DNA from: Streptomyces sp. NBC_01498
Lineage (GTDB): Bacteria > Actinomycetota > Actinomycetes > Streptomycetales > Streptomycetaceae
Assembly: GCF_036327775.1 (NCBI RefSeq)
Contig: NZ_CP109598.1
Coordinates: 2,294,001-2,358,000 of the forward strand
Direction of reading: 5' to 3'
Length of the DNA: 64,000 bases
Below the pieces are notes generated by a model. The model ran no database searches and was not told the origin of the DNA. It saw nothing but the letters and a program-made list of their open reading frames with translations. How positions within the stretch are numbered: position 1 is the stretch's first letter; every line of letters starts with the position of its first letter. The position numbers were made by a program, and so were the translations under genes. Below are positions 9,048-19,803 of this stretch, in pieces.

Positions 9048-9517
9048 GGGTTCCTCCTCATGAGTCCACTTGTCACAAACAAGACGGGCGGGCACTGCCA
9101 TGACGCCGACACCCCTGACGGCGGTCGTTCAGTGCACCGTGTGTGCTCGTGAGTCGGCGCCCCCACAGCGCTTGACCCGTTGACCCGAGCTCAGCCAACT
9201 ATTAAGTACGGCTGACCTGTAAACCACACTTACAGCGTCTCGTTTTGACAACATCGACCGGCCCCGTACGCCCGAAATCCGGACAAAGTAAGCACAGACA
9301 GACACCCGCGAAACGGACTGTTAACGCAGCTTCCGGTGACCGGTACCCGTTATCCGGACGTCTGGGGAGGGAAAACGAGTTGACAGCGTTCCGCCCCATG
9401 TCGGGTCGAAACAGCCTACGTCGACCGGGCTACCAGGCGGTAGGGCGCGGTCCGACAGGTGGACACGCCGGGGCTCCGGCGCCGCTTCTCACGGGTCCGG
9501 TCCTGGGGGGTGACGTA
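9048..9517. other. Intergenic region upstream of the bldK-like operon
   Basis: No convincing gene is seen. The part at 9180-9260 is markedly AT-richer than its surroundings and probably holds the operon promoter on the minus strand, with TTGTCA near 9245 and TTAATAGT near 9205 as weak elements. No clean -35/-10 pair with 17-18 base spacing could be chosen. Confidence 0.4.
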
Positions 9518-9553
9518 CGTCCGCCGGGGCCGTCGTGACGGCCCCGGCGGACG
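9518..9553 (-). terminator. Hairpin terminator of typA
   Basis: A perfect 17-base-pair, very GC-rich stem (9518-9534 with 9537-9553) is separated by only GT, so in practice it is a tight hairpin with a few unpaired bases. It lies 32 bases past the typA stop on the minus strand. Confidence 0.85.
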
Positions 9554-9584
9554 GGTGGTGCGGTGTACGGCGCGCGGCCGGCGG

Positions 9585-11471
<1,887 letters not shown>

Positions 11472-11804
11472 GCTGGCTGGCGCTTCTCTCGATCGTGGGA
11501 TGCGGCGTTGTTTTTCCTCGTACGCCTGCCGGGCGGACACGCCACGGCCTACCCCATCGTACGGGGCTGGTGCGGCCGGGACTTCCGGGCCCGATCCGAG
11601 AAGAGGCGGGGGCGCTGGGGAGCGCGCGCGGGGAGTGCAGGTGGGGCGGCTGCGGGAAGCCGACGAGGGGTGTGGAATCGCCCGGGTCAGGGGATCGGCA
11701 CGATCTTGCCCGCCGGGAGGCCCGGCGGGCAAGCGCGTTGTCCGGTCTCCACGGTCTGACCTGGTGGTTCTCTCCGATTCTTCTTCTGCGCTACCGCTGT
11801 CCTT
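11472..11804 (-). other. Gap between typA and the upstream lipoprotein gene
   Basis: No gene is seen in these 333 bases. It contains the terminator listed separately at 11705-11733 and, to its left, presumably the typA promoter. No consensus promoter was recognised. Confidence 0.5.
11705..11733 (-). terminator. Hairpin terminator of the large lipoprotein gene
   Basis: A perfect 13-base-pair stem (11705-11717 with 11721-11733) has a three-base AGG loop, about 70 bases beyond the stop of the lipoprotein gene on the minus strand. Confidence 0.8.
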
Positions 11805-14369
11805 CTACTCCGTGTCGCTTTCGCCGTCGGTTGCCTCGGCGGTGTCCGCGCCGGTCGCCTCGCGGGACACGGACTTCTTGGCGGGGGCGGACGACTCCGA
11901 GCCCGGGGACAGGGACGGGGACGGGGACATCGTCGCGCCGGGCGATGTGGTCGTCGCCGGGGACGCGGTCGGGTTCTGCGGGCCGCCGCGGCCCGACTCC
12001 TTGAAGCCGATGTCCTCGTAGCGCGGGGAGGCGAAGGCGAAGGCCCCGGCGTTCGCCACGTCCGGCCGGGCCGCGACCAGTTGCGGGCGCTGGTAGAGGG
12101 GGATGGATCCGGCCGCCGCCCAGATACGGGCGTCGGCCTTCCGGAGCAGATCGCGGGCCGCGCCCTCGTTCAGTTCCGACGCGGCCTGGTCGAAGAGCTG
12201 GTTGATGTGGTCGGTACCGACACGGGTGTAGTTCTGCTCCACCAGCAGCGAGCCGTCGGAGGCCGGGACGGGCTTGGCGTAGATGGGACGGCCGTCGGTC
12301 GCCGGGTACGCGGTCGCGGGCCAGGAGTACAGGGCGAGGTCGTAGTCGCCGGACGCGACGTGGTCCTTGAAGTAGTTGGCGTCGGCGACCTTGCTGATGT
12401 CCGTACGGATACCGATCCGGTCGAGCATGCGCGCGATCTTCTCGCCGACGGTACGCAACTGCTCGGACCCGGGCCCGGAGGGCAGGACGAACCGGAGGGT
12501 GAGCGGCTTGCCGTCCTTGGCGAGCGAGCCGGGCCGGGCGGGGACGGGCGCGGGCGCCGGCGTCGAGGCGGAGGCGGAGCCCGACGTCGACGGCGACGGC
12601 GACTCCGAATCCGATTCTGATTCTGATTCGGAGGGGGCCTCGGAGGACGGGGCCGCCGTACCGATCGGGGCGTACGCGCCCGCCATGCCGCCCGGCTGCC
12701 GGTCCTGCGCGCCGAGTTCCGCCTCGGCCGGCCACCCGGCCCGCCGGCTCAGGATCGACGCCCGGAAGGCGGTGCCGGGCGCCGGGGCCATGACCCGGGT
12801 GCCGTTCTCGGAGACGGGGGCGGCGCGGCCGGGCTTGTCGTCACCACCGGTCGACGCGCCCGCGCCGGAGCCCGAGTCCGCGCCGGAGTCCGCGCCCGAG
12901 CCAGCGTCCGCGCCGGAGCCGGAGTCGCTGCCGTCCTCGTTCTCGGCCAACTTCTCGGACCGCTTCCCGGACCCGTCGGTCTGCCCGTCCGTCGTCTTCT
13001 CGTCCGTCCTGCCCTCGGACTCCTTGTCCGTCTTTTTCGTCTTGCTTGTCTTGTCTGTCTCGGCCTCGCCCCCGGCCTTCGTACCGTCGTCCTTCTTCAG
13101 CGCGCCGCCCGGTGTCCAGCCCGCGTCGGCGAGCAGCGCCTGCGCCTCCTGGGTGTTCTGGTCCCCGAGCGCGTCACTGCTGTCGGCGTACGCGTGCTGG
13201 CCCGCCAGCGCCAGATGGCTGCCGGGCGGGTCGGCGGGCAGGCCGAGCGGCTTCAGCACGGCCTCGGCCAGCGCCTTCCGGTCGAGCGCGCGGGCGACGG
13301 CCCGCCGTACCCGCTCGTCGGCCAGCGGCCCGGTCTCCCCGTTGAGCGCCAGCTGCGTGAAGGCGGGCTCCAGGGACTTGCGTACGACGTAGTCCCGCAG
13401 GCCCCGCTGTTCCTCGGCGTACGCGGCGACCGCCTCGGCCGGTCCGGGTCCCGCCACCGCGCCGCTGCCCTTGCCGTCGCGGGCCGCCTGGATGCGCCGC
13501 GCCACCGGGCTGTCGATCTCGGCGAGGTCGAGCCGGCCCGCGGCGAGCGCGGCGGCGCGCTTGTCGCGTGGCACGGCGCTCAGCACGATCGTGTCCAGCT
13601 TGGGCCGCCCGCCCCACCAGCGGGGGTCGCGGACCAGGGTGATCTCGCGGTCCGCGCGGTCCACCTCCTTGATCCGGAAGGGCCCGGCCGTGGCCTTGAG
13701 CGAGGCGCGGGCGCCGTCGTTGAAGGAGTTGGGCGCGCCGGTCACGCCCTTCGGGTAGAGCGGGGTGAACAGCGCCCTCCAGTCGGCGTACGGCTTGTTG
13801 AAGGTGACCCGGACCTCCAGGTCGTTCGCGCCGCGCTCGATCTTCTGGATGCGCTCGTACCCGGCGTTGCGCGCGGTCCAGAACGCGGAGTCCTTGCCGC
13901 TCAGCGCCCGCCACTGGGCGACGAAGTCCGCCGCGCCGATCTCGCGGCCGTCGCTCCACACGGCCTGCTGGTTGAGCTTGTAGAGCACCACCTGCTTGGG
14001 CTCGCGCTCGACGATCTTCGCGGACTCCAGATAGTCCGGGTTGCGCTGCGGGCGGCCGTTCCCGTCGAGCGTGAAGAGGGCGGGCAGAACGGCCGCGGCG
14101 ATCCGTGACGTCGTGCCGTCGGCGTCCGCCTGGAAGGCGTTGAGCGTCGTGGGCACGGTGTCCACGGCCCAGCGCAGTGTCCCGCCGTCGGCGAGCCGGT
14201 CCCGCGCGGCCGACCCGATGTCCTGGGCGGCGGACTTCGCCTGCGAGCGGTTCTCGCCCGGGGTGCAGGCGGCGAGTACGGGCACGGCGAGCACACCGGT
14301 GGTGAGCAGCGCGAGGGAGCGGATGGTCCGGGAGCATGTCCTCCCGCGTGGGGGGCCGACCTGGGACAT
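11805..14369 (-). CDS. Large family 5 peptide-binding lipoprotein with a disordered insert
   Basis: This is an extracytoplasmic solute-binding protein of 854 residues. The ATG at 14369 has GGGAGAAG just upstream. The signal ends LAVPVLAACTPG, a lipoprotein box with Cys near residue 34. The family 5 fold is clear in the N-terminal part (LRWAVDTVPTTLNAFQADAD, QAVWSDGREIGAADFVAQWRAL) and in the C-terminal part (LTLRFVLPSGPGSEQLRTV, YDLALYSWPATAYPATDGRP). Between about residues 420 and 625 is an insert of low complexity, first Lys/Thr/Asp/Glu, then Ser/Gly/Asp and Ser/Glu repeats. The usual length is about 550 residues, so the insert accounts for the excess. The C-terminus is also a Ser/Pro/Thr-rich tail. 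No permease gene adjoins it; it may share a transporter with the neighbouring peptide importers. Confidence 0.85.
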   Translation of the reverse strand: MSQVGPPRGRTCSRTIRSLALLTTGVLAVPVLAACTPGENRSQAKSAAQDIGSAARDRLADGGTLRWAVDTVPTTLNAFQADADGTTSRIAAAVLPALFTLDGNGRPQRNPDYLESAKIVEREPKQVVLYKLNQQAVWSDGREIGAADFVAQWRALSGKDSAFWTARNAGYERIQKIERGANDLEVRVTFNKPYADWRALFTPLYPKGVTGAPNSFNDGARASLKATAGPFRIKEVDRADREITLVRDPRWWGGRPKLDTIVLSAVPRDKRAAALAAGRLDLAEIDSPVARRIQAARDGKGSGAVAGPGPAEAVAAYAEEQRGLRDYVVRKSLEPAFTQLALNGETGPLADERVRRAVARALDRKALAEAVLKPLGLPADPPGSHLALAGQHAYADSSDALGDQNTQEAQALLADAGWTPGGALKKDDGTKAGGEAETDKTSKTKKTDKESEGRTDEKTTDGQTDGSGKRSEKLAENEDGSDSGSGADAGSGADSGADSGSGAGASTGGDDKPGRAAPVSENGTRVMAPAPGTAFRASILSRRAGWPAEAELGAQDRQPGGMAGAYAPIGTAAPSSEAPSESESESDSESPSPSTSGSASASTPAPAPVPARPGSLAKDGKPLTLRFVLPSGPGSEQLRTVGEKIARMLDRIGIRTDISKVADANYFKDHVASGDYDLALYSWPATAYPATDGRPIYAKPVPASDGSLLVEQNYTRVGTDHINQLFDQAASELNEGAARDLLRKADARIWAAAGSIPLYQRPQLVAARPDVANAGAFAFASPRYEDIGFKESGRGGPQNPTASPATTTSPGATMSPSPSLSPGSESSAPAKKSVSREATGADTAEATDGESDTE

Positions 14370-14706
14370 GACTTCTCCCTCTTCATCCAGTGTGTGGAAC
14401 TTCGTCCAGGGTGTGGAATTTGCAGATGATCACACCTATTGCCCACCCACTGAAAGGCACCGGTTCCCGCCGGACGCGGCGACACGGCGACAGGCCGCGC
14501 GGGGCCCACCCGTACGGCCCAGCGCGCCCCCGCGGGGCCCCGGAAAGCGGCGGAACGGAGCGGCGCGGAACCGGCGGAGCCGCCCGCGTGTCCCGGCCAG
14601 GCTCCGGGGAATCCCTGCACGTCCCTTCACAAGCGGGGATGTGGCGCGCGACACTCGCAGGCGCGTTACCGATGGCATCGGTCCCCTGCGGAAGTGAGGG
14701 CACGTC
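14370..14706. other. Divergent promoter region
   Basis: These 337 bases separate the leftward lipoprotein gene from the rightward small gene. The half next to the lipoprotein gene is relatively AT-rich and holds the tandem 19-base repeat listed separately. No gene is seen, and no exact promoter could be assigned. Confidence 0.5.
14381..14418. repeat. Tandem 19-base direct repeat upstream of the large lipoprotein gene
   Basis: Two adjacent copies (14381-14399 and 14400-14418) match at 17 of 19 positions and end 12 bases upstream of the lipoprotein start codon. Their place in the leader or promoter makes a regulator-binding site or leader structure plausible, but nothing more can be said. Confidence 0.6.
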
Positions 14707-14946
14707 ATGTCCCAGCCGGAAGATCCGACCGCACTCCACCGTCGTATCGACGAACTCGCCCAGCGCGTCGCGGACCTGGAACGGATGGTCGGCAGACTGA
14801 ACGACGCCGTCCCGGCCGTACCGGCCAGGCCCGTGCCCCAGGAGCGCGCGGACGTGGTCACCATCCCGGACACGCCGTACAACGCGGCCCTGTGGACCGA
14901 CTCCGACGACGAGGGTCTGGGCCTCCAGAACCGGCGCGCCCCCTGA
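14707..14946 (+). CDS. Small hydrophilic protein with coiled coil
   Basis: This is a 79-residue protein starting at an ATG, with a GGAAGTGAGGG stretch upstream. Residues 8-35 (LHRRIDELAQRVADLERMVG) show a heptad pattern typical of a short coiled coil. The rest is polar and ends in GLGLQNRRAP. There is no signal peptide or membrane segment. It sits 97 bases before the succinate dehydrogenase genes and may be their first cistron. The gene order matches my memory of a small conserved protein beside sdh in Streptomyces. Function is unknown. Confidence 0.6.
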   Translation: MSQPEDPTALHRRIDELAQRVADLERMVGRLNDAVPAVPARPVPQERADVVTIPDTPYNAALWTDSDDEGLGLQNRRAP

Positions 14947-15043
14947 CGGGGCCCGCCCTCCCGCCGAGCCTCCCGCATCCGTCCCCCGCCCCTGCGACCC
15001 CTCCCCCGTCCGATCCCACACACCACTCCACACGGAGTCCTCG

Positions 15044-15865
15044 TTGGCAACAGGCACGGAACGACCCCAAGTGAACACGGGCGTGCACGACACCTCGCGT
15101 GCCGCCATCCCCGCCCGCCATCTGCGGACCGACCGCTGGTGGCTGGCGCCCGCCGCGACGGCCGCCGGACTGCTCGCCTTCGTCGTCTACTCGACCTGGC
15201 GGGCCTTCGGGAACGCCCATTACTACGCGGCGCCCTACGTCTCACCGTTCTATTCGCCCTGTCTGGCGGAGAACTGCGCGCCCATGAAGGGCGGCCCCAA
15301 TCTGGAGCTGTTCGGGAGCTGGTGGGGCCTGTCCCCCGCGCTGATCATCCTGATCTTCCCGCTGGGCTTCCGGATGACCTGCTACTACTACCGCAAGGCG
15401 TACTACCGGGGCTTCTGGGCCTCCCCGCCCGCCTGCGCCGTCGCCGAGCCGCACAAGACGTACAGCGGCGAGACGCGCTTCCCGCTGATCATCCAGAACC
15501 TGCACCGCTACTTCTTCTACGCGGCCGTGCCGGTGGCGCTCATCCTCACGTACGACACGGTGCTCGCCTTCCGTGACGAGAACTACGAGTGGGGCCACAT
15601 GGGCCTCGGCACGCTCCTCATGGTCGTCAACATCGTGCTGATCTGGGCGTACACCCTCTCCTGCCACTCCTGCCGCCATGTCATCGGCGGCAAGCTGAAG
15701 CACTTCTCCAAGCACCCGGTGCGCTACCGGTTGTGGGGCTGGGTCGGGAAGCTGAATCACCGTCATATGCAGCTTGCCTGGGCCTCCTTGATCAGCGTCG
15801 CCCTCGCCGATTTCTATGTGTATCTGCTCGCCAGCGGGGTCTTCGACGATCCACGCCTCTTCTAG
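15044..15865 (+). CDS. sdhC: Succinate dehydrogenase membrane subunit (Sdh1 type)
   Basis: This is a 273-residue membrane subunit with about five membrane segments, near residues 30-50, 98-118, 150-170, 185-210 and 245-268. The start is a TTG with GGAG six bases upstream; a GTG at 15071 lacks a ribosome site. Length and sequence type match the membrane anchor beside the flavoprotein and iron-sulfur genes Rv0248c-Rv0247c of Mycobacterium tuberculosis (Rv0249c, also 273 residues from memory), rather than the short SdhC/SdhD pair. Several His residues in the helices (LHRYFFYA, SCHSCRHVIGG, LNHRHMQ) are candidate haem or quinone-site residues. It anchors the complex and passes electrons to menaquinone. 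The flavoprotein gene follows 21 bases downstream. Confidence 0.85.
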   Translation: MATGTERPQVNTGVHDTSRAAIPARHLRTDRWWLAPAATAAGLLAFVVYSTWRAFGNAHYYAAPYVSPFYSPCLAENCAPMKGGPNLELFGSWWGLSPALIILIFPLGFRMTCYYYRKAYYRGFWASPPACAVAEPHKTYSGETRFPLIIQNLHRYFFYAAVPVALILTYDTVLAFRDENYEWGHMGLGTLLMVVNIVLIWAYTLSCHSCRHVIGGKLKHFSKHPVRYRLWGWVGKLNHRHMQLAWASLISVALADFYVYLLASGVFDDPRLF

Positions 15866-15886
15866 TGCTAGGGAGAGCCTTCAGCA

Positions 15887-17848
15887 ATGACGCAACTCGA
15901 ACGCGAGCAGTGGGACGTCGTGGTGGTGGGCGCCGGCGGAGCCGGTCTGCGCGCCGCCATCGAGGCACGGGAGCGGGGTGCCCGTACCGCTGTCATCTGC
16001 AAGTCGCTCTTCGGCAAGGCCCACACGGTGATGGCCGAGGGCGGCATCGCGGCCTCCATGGGCAATGTGAACTCCGGGGACAACTGGCAGGTCCACTTCC
16101 GCGACACCATGCGCGGCGGGAAGTTCCTCAACCAGTGGCGGATGGCCGAACTGCACGCGCGGGAGGCGCCCGACCGGGTCTGGGAACTGGAGACCTGGGG
16201 CGCCCTCTTCGACCGCACGGCGGACGGGAAGATCTCCCAGCGCAACTTCGGCGGCCACGAGTACCCGCGCCTCGCGCATGTCGGTGACCGCACCGGACTG
16301 GAACTGATCCGTACGCTCCAGCAGAAGATCGTCGCCCTCCAGCAGGAGGACTTCCGCGAATTCGGTGACTACGAGGCCCGGTTGAAGGTCTTCCAGGAGT
16401 GCACCGTCACCTCCGTGCTGAAGGAGGGCGAGCGGGTCTCGGGCACGTTCTGCTACGAGCGCGAGTCCGGCCGCTTCTTCGTCCTGGAGGCGCCCGCCGT
16501 CGTCCTCGCGACCGGCGGGATCGGCAAGTCCTTCAAGGTGACGTCCAACTCGTGGGAGTACACGGGCGACGGGCACGCGCTGGCGCTGCTCGCCGGGGCC
16601 CCGCTGCTGAACATGGAGTTCGTGCAGTTCCACCCGACGGGCATGGTCTGGCCGCCGTCGGTGAAGGGCATCCTGGTCACCGAGTCGGTGCGGGGCGACG
16701 GCGGGGTGCTGCGCAACTCCGAGGGCAAGCGGTTCATGTTCGACTACATCCCGGACGTCTTCAAGGAGAAGTACGCGGAGTCCGAGGAGGAGGGCGATCG
16801 CTGGTACGAGGACCCGGACAACAACCGGCGCCCGCCCGAACTGCTGCCCCGCGACGAGGTGGCGCGCGCCATCAACTCCGAGGTCAAGGCGGGGCGCGGC
16901 ACACCGCACGGCGGGGTGTACCTGGACGTGTCCACGCGGATGTCGCCCGAGGTCATCAAGCGCCGGCTGCCCTCGATGTACCACCAGTTCAAGGAGCTGG
17001 CGGACGTCGACATCACGGCGGAGGCCATGGAGGTCGGCCCCACCTGTCACTACGTGATGGGCGGCATAGCCGTCGACTCCGACACCGCCGCCGCCGACGG
17101 GGTCCCCGGGCTGTTCGCGGCCGGTGAGGTCGCGGGAGGCATGCACGGTTCCAACCGGCTGGGCGGCAATTCGCTCTCCGACCTGCTGGTCTTCGGCCGT
17201 CGGGCCGGCGAGCACGCGGCCGGGTACGCGGCGGGGCTCGATGTCCGGCCGGTGCTGGACGAGGACCAGATCGACGCGGCGGCGGCCGAGGCGCTGCGGC
17301 CGTTCGGCGCCGGGGAGCCGGAGACGGCGGCCACGGGCGCGTCCGGGACCGGGGCCGGGGCCGAGGGCCCGCCCGAGAACCCGTACACCGTCCACCAGGA
17401 GCTCCAGCAGACCATGAACGACCTCGTCGGCATCATCCGGCGCGAGGGCGAGATGGCGCAGGCGCTGGAGCGGCTGGGCGAGCTGCGCGGGCGGGCGGCG
17501 CGGGCCGGGGTGGAGGGGCACCGGCAGTTCAATCCGGGCTGGCACCTGGCGATCGACCTGCGGAACATGCTGCTGGTCAGCGAGTGCGTCGCCCTGTCGG
17601 CGCTGGAGCGTACCGAGAGCCGCGGCGGTCACACCCGTGAGGACTGGCCGGGCATGGCTCTCGACTGGCGGCGGGTCAATCTGCGCTGCCGGCTCCGGGA
17701 CACGGCACGGGACCCGTCGGCGGACCCGGCGCTCCCCCGTATCGACCTCTCCCGGAAGACGACCGAGCCCATCCGTCCCGACCTGCTCGACCTGTTCGAC
17801 AAGGAAGAGCTGGTCAAGTATCTCGCCGAAGAGGAGCTCCACGAGTGA
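15887..17848 (+). CDS. sdhA: Succinate dehydrogenase/fumarate reductase flavoprotein subunit
   Basis: This is the catalytic FAD subunit of 653 residues. Its ATG follows a GGGAGAG ribosome site. The FAD-binding dinucleotide fold is seen as VVVVGAGGAGLRAAIEARERG near residue 12. FAD-attachment and active-site stretches are AHTVMAEGGIAASMGN near 45, EFVQFHPTGMVWP near 245, and the capping-domain segment RGDGGVLRNSEGKRFMFDY near 265. The substrate arginine region RLGGNSLSDLLVFGRRAG lies near 423. C-terminal helices follow. Residues near 470-505 are Gly/Ala/Pro-rich and unusually long for this family. It oxidises succinate to fumarate in the TCA cycle and shares a four-base overlap with the iron-sulfur gene. 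Confidence 0.95.
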   Translation: MTQLEREQWDVVVVGAGGAGLRAAIEARERGARTAVICKSLFGKAHTVMAEGGIAASMGNVNSGDNWQVHFRDTMRGGKFLNQWRMAELHAREAPDRVWELETWGALFDRTADGKISQRNFGGHEYPRLAHVGDRTGLELIRTLQQKIVALQQEDFREFGDYEARLKVFQECTVTSVLKEGERVSGTFCYERESGRFFVLEAPAVVLATGGIGKSFKVTSNSWEYTGDGHALALLAGAPLLNMEFVQFHPTGMVWPPSVKGILVTESVRGDGGVLRNSEGKRFMFDYIPDVFKEKYAESEEEGDRWYEDPDNNRRPPELLPRDEVARAINSEVKAGRGTPHGGVYLDVSTRMSPEVIKRRLPSMYHQFKELADVDITAEAMEVGPTCHYVMGGIAVDSDTAAADGVPGLFAAGEVAGGMHGSNRLGGNSLSDLLVFGRRAGEHAAGYAAGLDVRPVLDEDQIDAAAAEALRPFGAGEPETAATGASGTGAGAEGPPENPYTVHQELQQTMNDLVGIIRREGEMAQALERLGELRGRAARAGVEGHRQFNPGWHLAIDLRNMLLVSECVALSALERTESRGGHTREDWPGMALDWRRVNLRCRLRDTARDPSADPALPRIDLSRKTTEPIRPDLLDLFDKEELVKYLAEEELHE

Positions 17849-18669
17849 GTGCCAGTACGACTCCGACCACGTCCGGCGCGTCCGGCGCCGCCGCTCCCGC
17901 CACCTCGTACGACGCCGCCTTCAAGGTCTGGCGGGGCGACGCGGAGGGCGGCGAGCTGAAGGACTTCACCGTCGAGGTGAACGAGGGCGAGGTCGTCCTC
18001 GACATCATCCACCGCCTCCAGGCGACGCAGGCGTCCGACCTGGCGGTGCGCTGGAACTGCAAGGCGGGCAAGTGCGGTTCGTGCAGCGCCGAGATCAACG
18101 GCCGGCCCCGGCTGCTCTGCATGACGCGGATGTCCACCTTCAGCCGCGAGGAGACGATCACCGTCACCCCGCTGCGGGCCTTCCCCGTCGTCCGGGACCT
18201 GGTGACGGACGTGTCCTTCAACTACCAGAAGGCGCGCGAGATACCGGCGTTCGTGCCACCGCCGGAGGTCGCCGCGGGCGAGTACCGGATGCAGCAGGTG
18301 GACGTGGAACGCTCGCAGGAGTTCCGCAAGTGCATCGAGTGCTTCCTGTGCCAGGACACCTGCCATGTGGTGCGTGACCACGAGGAGAACAAGTCCGCGT
18401 TCGCCGGGCCGCGCTTCCTGATGCGGGTCGCCGAGCTGGACATGCACCCGCTGGACGCCGCCGAGGAGACCGGCCTCGACCGCAAGCGGACCGCCCAGGA
18501 CGAACACGGGCTCGGCTACTGCAACATCACCAAGTGCTGCACCGAGGTCTGCCCCGAGGGCATCCGGATCACGGACAACGCGCTGATCCCGCTGAAGGAG
18601 CGGGTGGCCGACAAGAAGTACGACCCGCTGGTCTGGCTGGGCGACAAGATCCGCCGCAGGAACGGGTAG
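17845..18669 (+). CDS. sdhB: Succinate dehydrogenase iron-sulfur subunit
   Basis: This is the electron-transfer subunit of 274 residues. It starts at a GTG overlapping the flavoprotein stop (GTGA), so translation is coupled. The N-terminal [2Fe-2S] ferredoxin domain has CKAGKCGSCSAEING near residue 72, with a distal Cys in LLCMTRMS. The C-terminal alpha-helical domain has the two further cluster motifs CIECFLCQDTCHV near 163 and CNITKCCTEVCPEGI near 228. The N-terminal 20 residues are Thr/Ser/Ala-rich. Length slightly exceeds the usual 240-250. It relays electrons from FAD to menaquinone in the Sdh1-type complex. Confidence 0.95.
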   Translation: MSASTTPTTSGASGAAAPATSYDAAFKVWRGDAEGGELKDFTVEVNEGEVVLDIIHRLQATQASDLAVRWNCKAGKCGSCSAEINGRPRLLCMTRMSTFSREETITVTPLRAFPVVRDLVTDVSFNYQKAREIPAFVPPPEVAAGEYRMQQVDVERSQEFRKCIECFLCQDTCHVVRDHEENKSAFAGPRFLMRVAELDMHPLDAAEETGLDRKRTAQDEHGLGYCNITKCCTEVCPEGIRITDNALIPLKERVADKKYDPLVWLGDKIRRRNG

Positions 18670-18747
18670 GTCTTTTCCGGCGCCCGGTCCGGGACCTCTG
18701 TCCGGGTCCTTGCGCGGGCCCCGGTCCTTGTCCCGGTCCCTTGTCCG

Positions 18748-18778
18748 GGTGGTGCGCCGCTGATCGCGGCGCACCACC
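18748..18778 (+). terminator. Hairpin terminator of the sdh genes
   Basis: A perfect 13-base-pair stem (18748-18760 with 18766-18778) has a five-base TGATC loop, 79 bases after the iron-sulfur gene. It may also act on the convergent regulator gene beyond. Confidence 0.75.
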
Positions 18779-18806
18779 GGGCGGGGCCCGTACCGCTGAC
18801 GCCGTT

Positions 18807-18872
18807 GCTACGGCTACGGCTACGGCTACGGCTACGGCTACGGCTACGGCTACGGCTACGGCTACGGCTACG
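18807..18872. repeat. Eleven perfect copies of the hexamer GCTACG across a stop codon
   Basis: The array is 66 bases with no mismatch. The convergent regulator gene ends inside its last copy. Read in that gene's frame, every repeat supplies a TAG, so the true stop is followed by ten more in-frame stops at six-base intervals. On the plus strand no gene enters the array. Confidence 0.95.
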
Positions 18873-19791
18873 AGGAGCGTTCGATCAGCGACGCGATGCC
18901 GTCAAGCATCCGCTCCAGGCCGAACTCGAAGAGCGTGCCGAGTTCCAGGTCGAACTCGCCGTCCCCGAAGAGACTCGTCAGCACCGGGAACGCGCCGCCG
19001 AGCTGGACCGGGTCCAGCCGTGACTCGTTGGCGGCCATCCACTCCTCGGCCGTCATCCCCGTGTCCTGGCGCGCCTGCGACTCCAACTCGACCGCCATCG
19101 CGACCCCTTGGGCGTACCCCAGCAGGGCGAGATGGACATGGATCATCCCGTACGGCGTCAGGCCCAGTCCGCGCAGCGTCCCCAGCGTCCGCTCCGTGTA
19201 ACTCATCGCGTGCGGCGAGGCCATCGGCCGGGTGAGCCCGGCCATGGCCCGCGCCAGCCACGGATGGCGCTCGTACTGGCTCCACAGCCAGCGGACCTCC
19301 CGTGTCAGCCGGGGCCGCCACCCGGCGGGCTCGGGCCCCGAGGGACCGCCGCTGAACACCTCCTCGGACATCAGCCGCACCAGCTCGGCCTTGTTGGGGA
19401 CATGGCGGTAGAGGGCCATCGTGGACGTACCGAACTCCGTCGCCACCCGCCGCATCGAGAGCGCGCCCAGCCCCTCGGCGTCGGCCAGCGCGATCGCCGC
19501 CCGCACGACGCGGCCACGGCTGAGCCCCTCCCCCGGGGCCGCGCCCCGGCCCCGGCTCCGGTCGGGCTCCGCGACCACCGTGCCCACGCCGGGCACCGCC
19601 CGGACCAGCCCCTCCTGGTTGAGCGCGGTGAGCGCCTTGGTCGCGGTCGCCATGGCGACTCCCCACTCCTGGGTGATGCGACGGGTCGACGGCACGCGGT
19701 CGCCCGGGGCGAGCTCCCCGGAGGCGATACGGCGGCGGAGCGCGGCAGCGATACGGAGGTACGGCGGGAGGTAGGGCGGATCGACGGCCAT
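18868..19791 (-). CDS. GntR-TetR fused transcriptional regulator
   Basis: This 307-residue regulator has two DNA-binding domains. Residues 8-75 form a GntR winged helix (LRIAAALRRRIASGELAPGD, then ATATKALTALNQEGLVRAV). Residues 93-145 form a TetR helix-turn-helix (VVRAAIALADAEGLGALSMR, FGTSTMALYRHVPNKAELV). The rest matches a TetR C-terminal ligand domain. The ATG at 19791 lies only about 10 bases from a TAGTAC -10-like hexamer, so the mRNA may be leaderless or nearly so. It is divergent from an MFS exporter and probably represses it. This double-headed layout is known in Streptomyces. The stop codon lies within a hexamer repeat. Confidence 0.88.
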   Translation of the reverse strand: MAVDPPYLPPYLRIAAALRRRIASGELAPGDRVPSTRRITQEWGVAMATATKALTALNQEGLVRAVPGVGTVVAEPDRSRGRGAAPGEGLSRGRVVRAAIALADAEGLGALSMRRVATEFGTSTMALYRHVPNKAELVRLMSEEVFSGGPSGPEPAGWRPRLTREVRWLWSQYERHPWLARAMAGLTRPMASPHAMSYTERTLGTLRGLGLTPYGMIHVHLALLGYAQGVAMAVELESQARQDTGMTAEEWMAANESRLDPVQLGGAFPVLTSLFGDGEFDLELGTLFEFGLERMLDGIASLIERSS

Positions 19792-19803
19792 GGACCCACC
19801 GTA

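Noticed and set aside
11472..11732. N-terminal extension of TypA
   Set aside because: The extension is Pro/Ser-rich, crosses a terminator, and the family starts at the residues just before the G1 motif.
18534..19235. Plus-strand frame with Ala-Thr dipeptide repeats
   Set aside because: The repeats are just the GCTACG array read in one frame. The frame overlaps the sdhB end and the regulator gene antisense.
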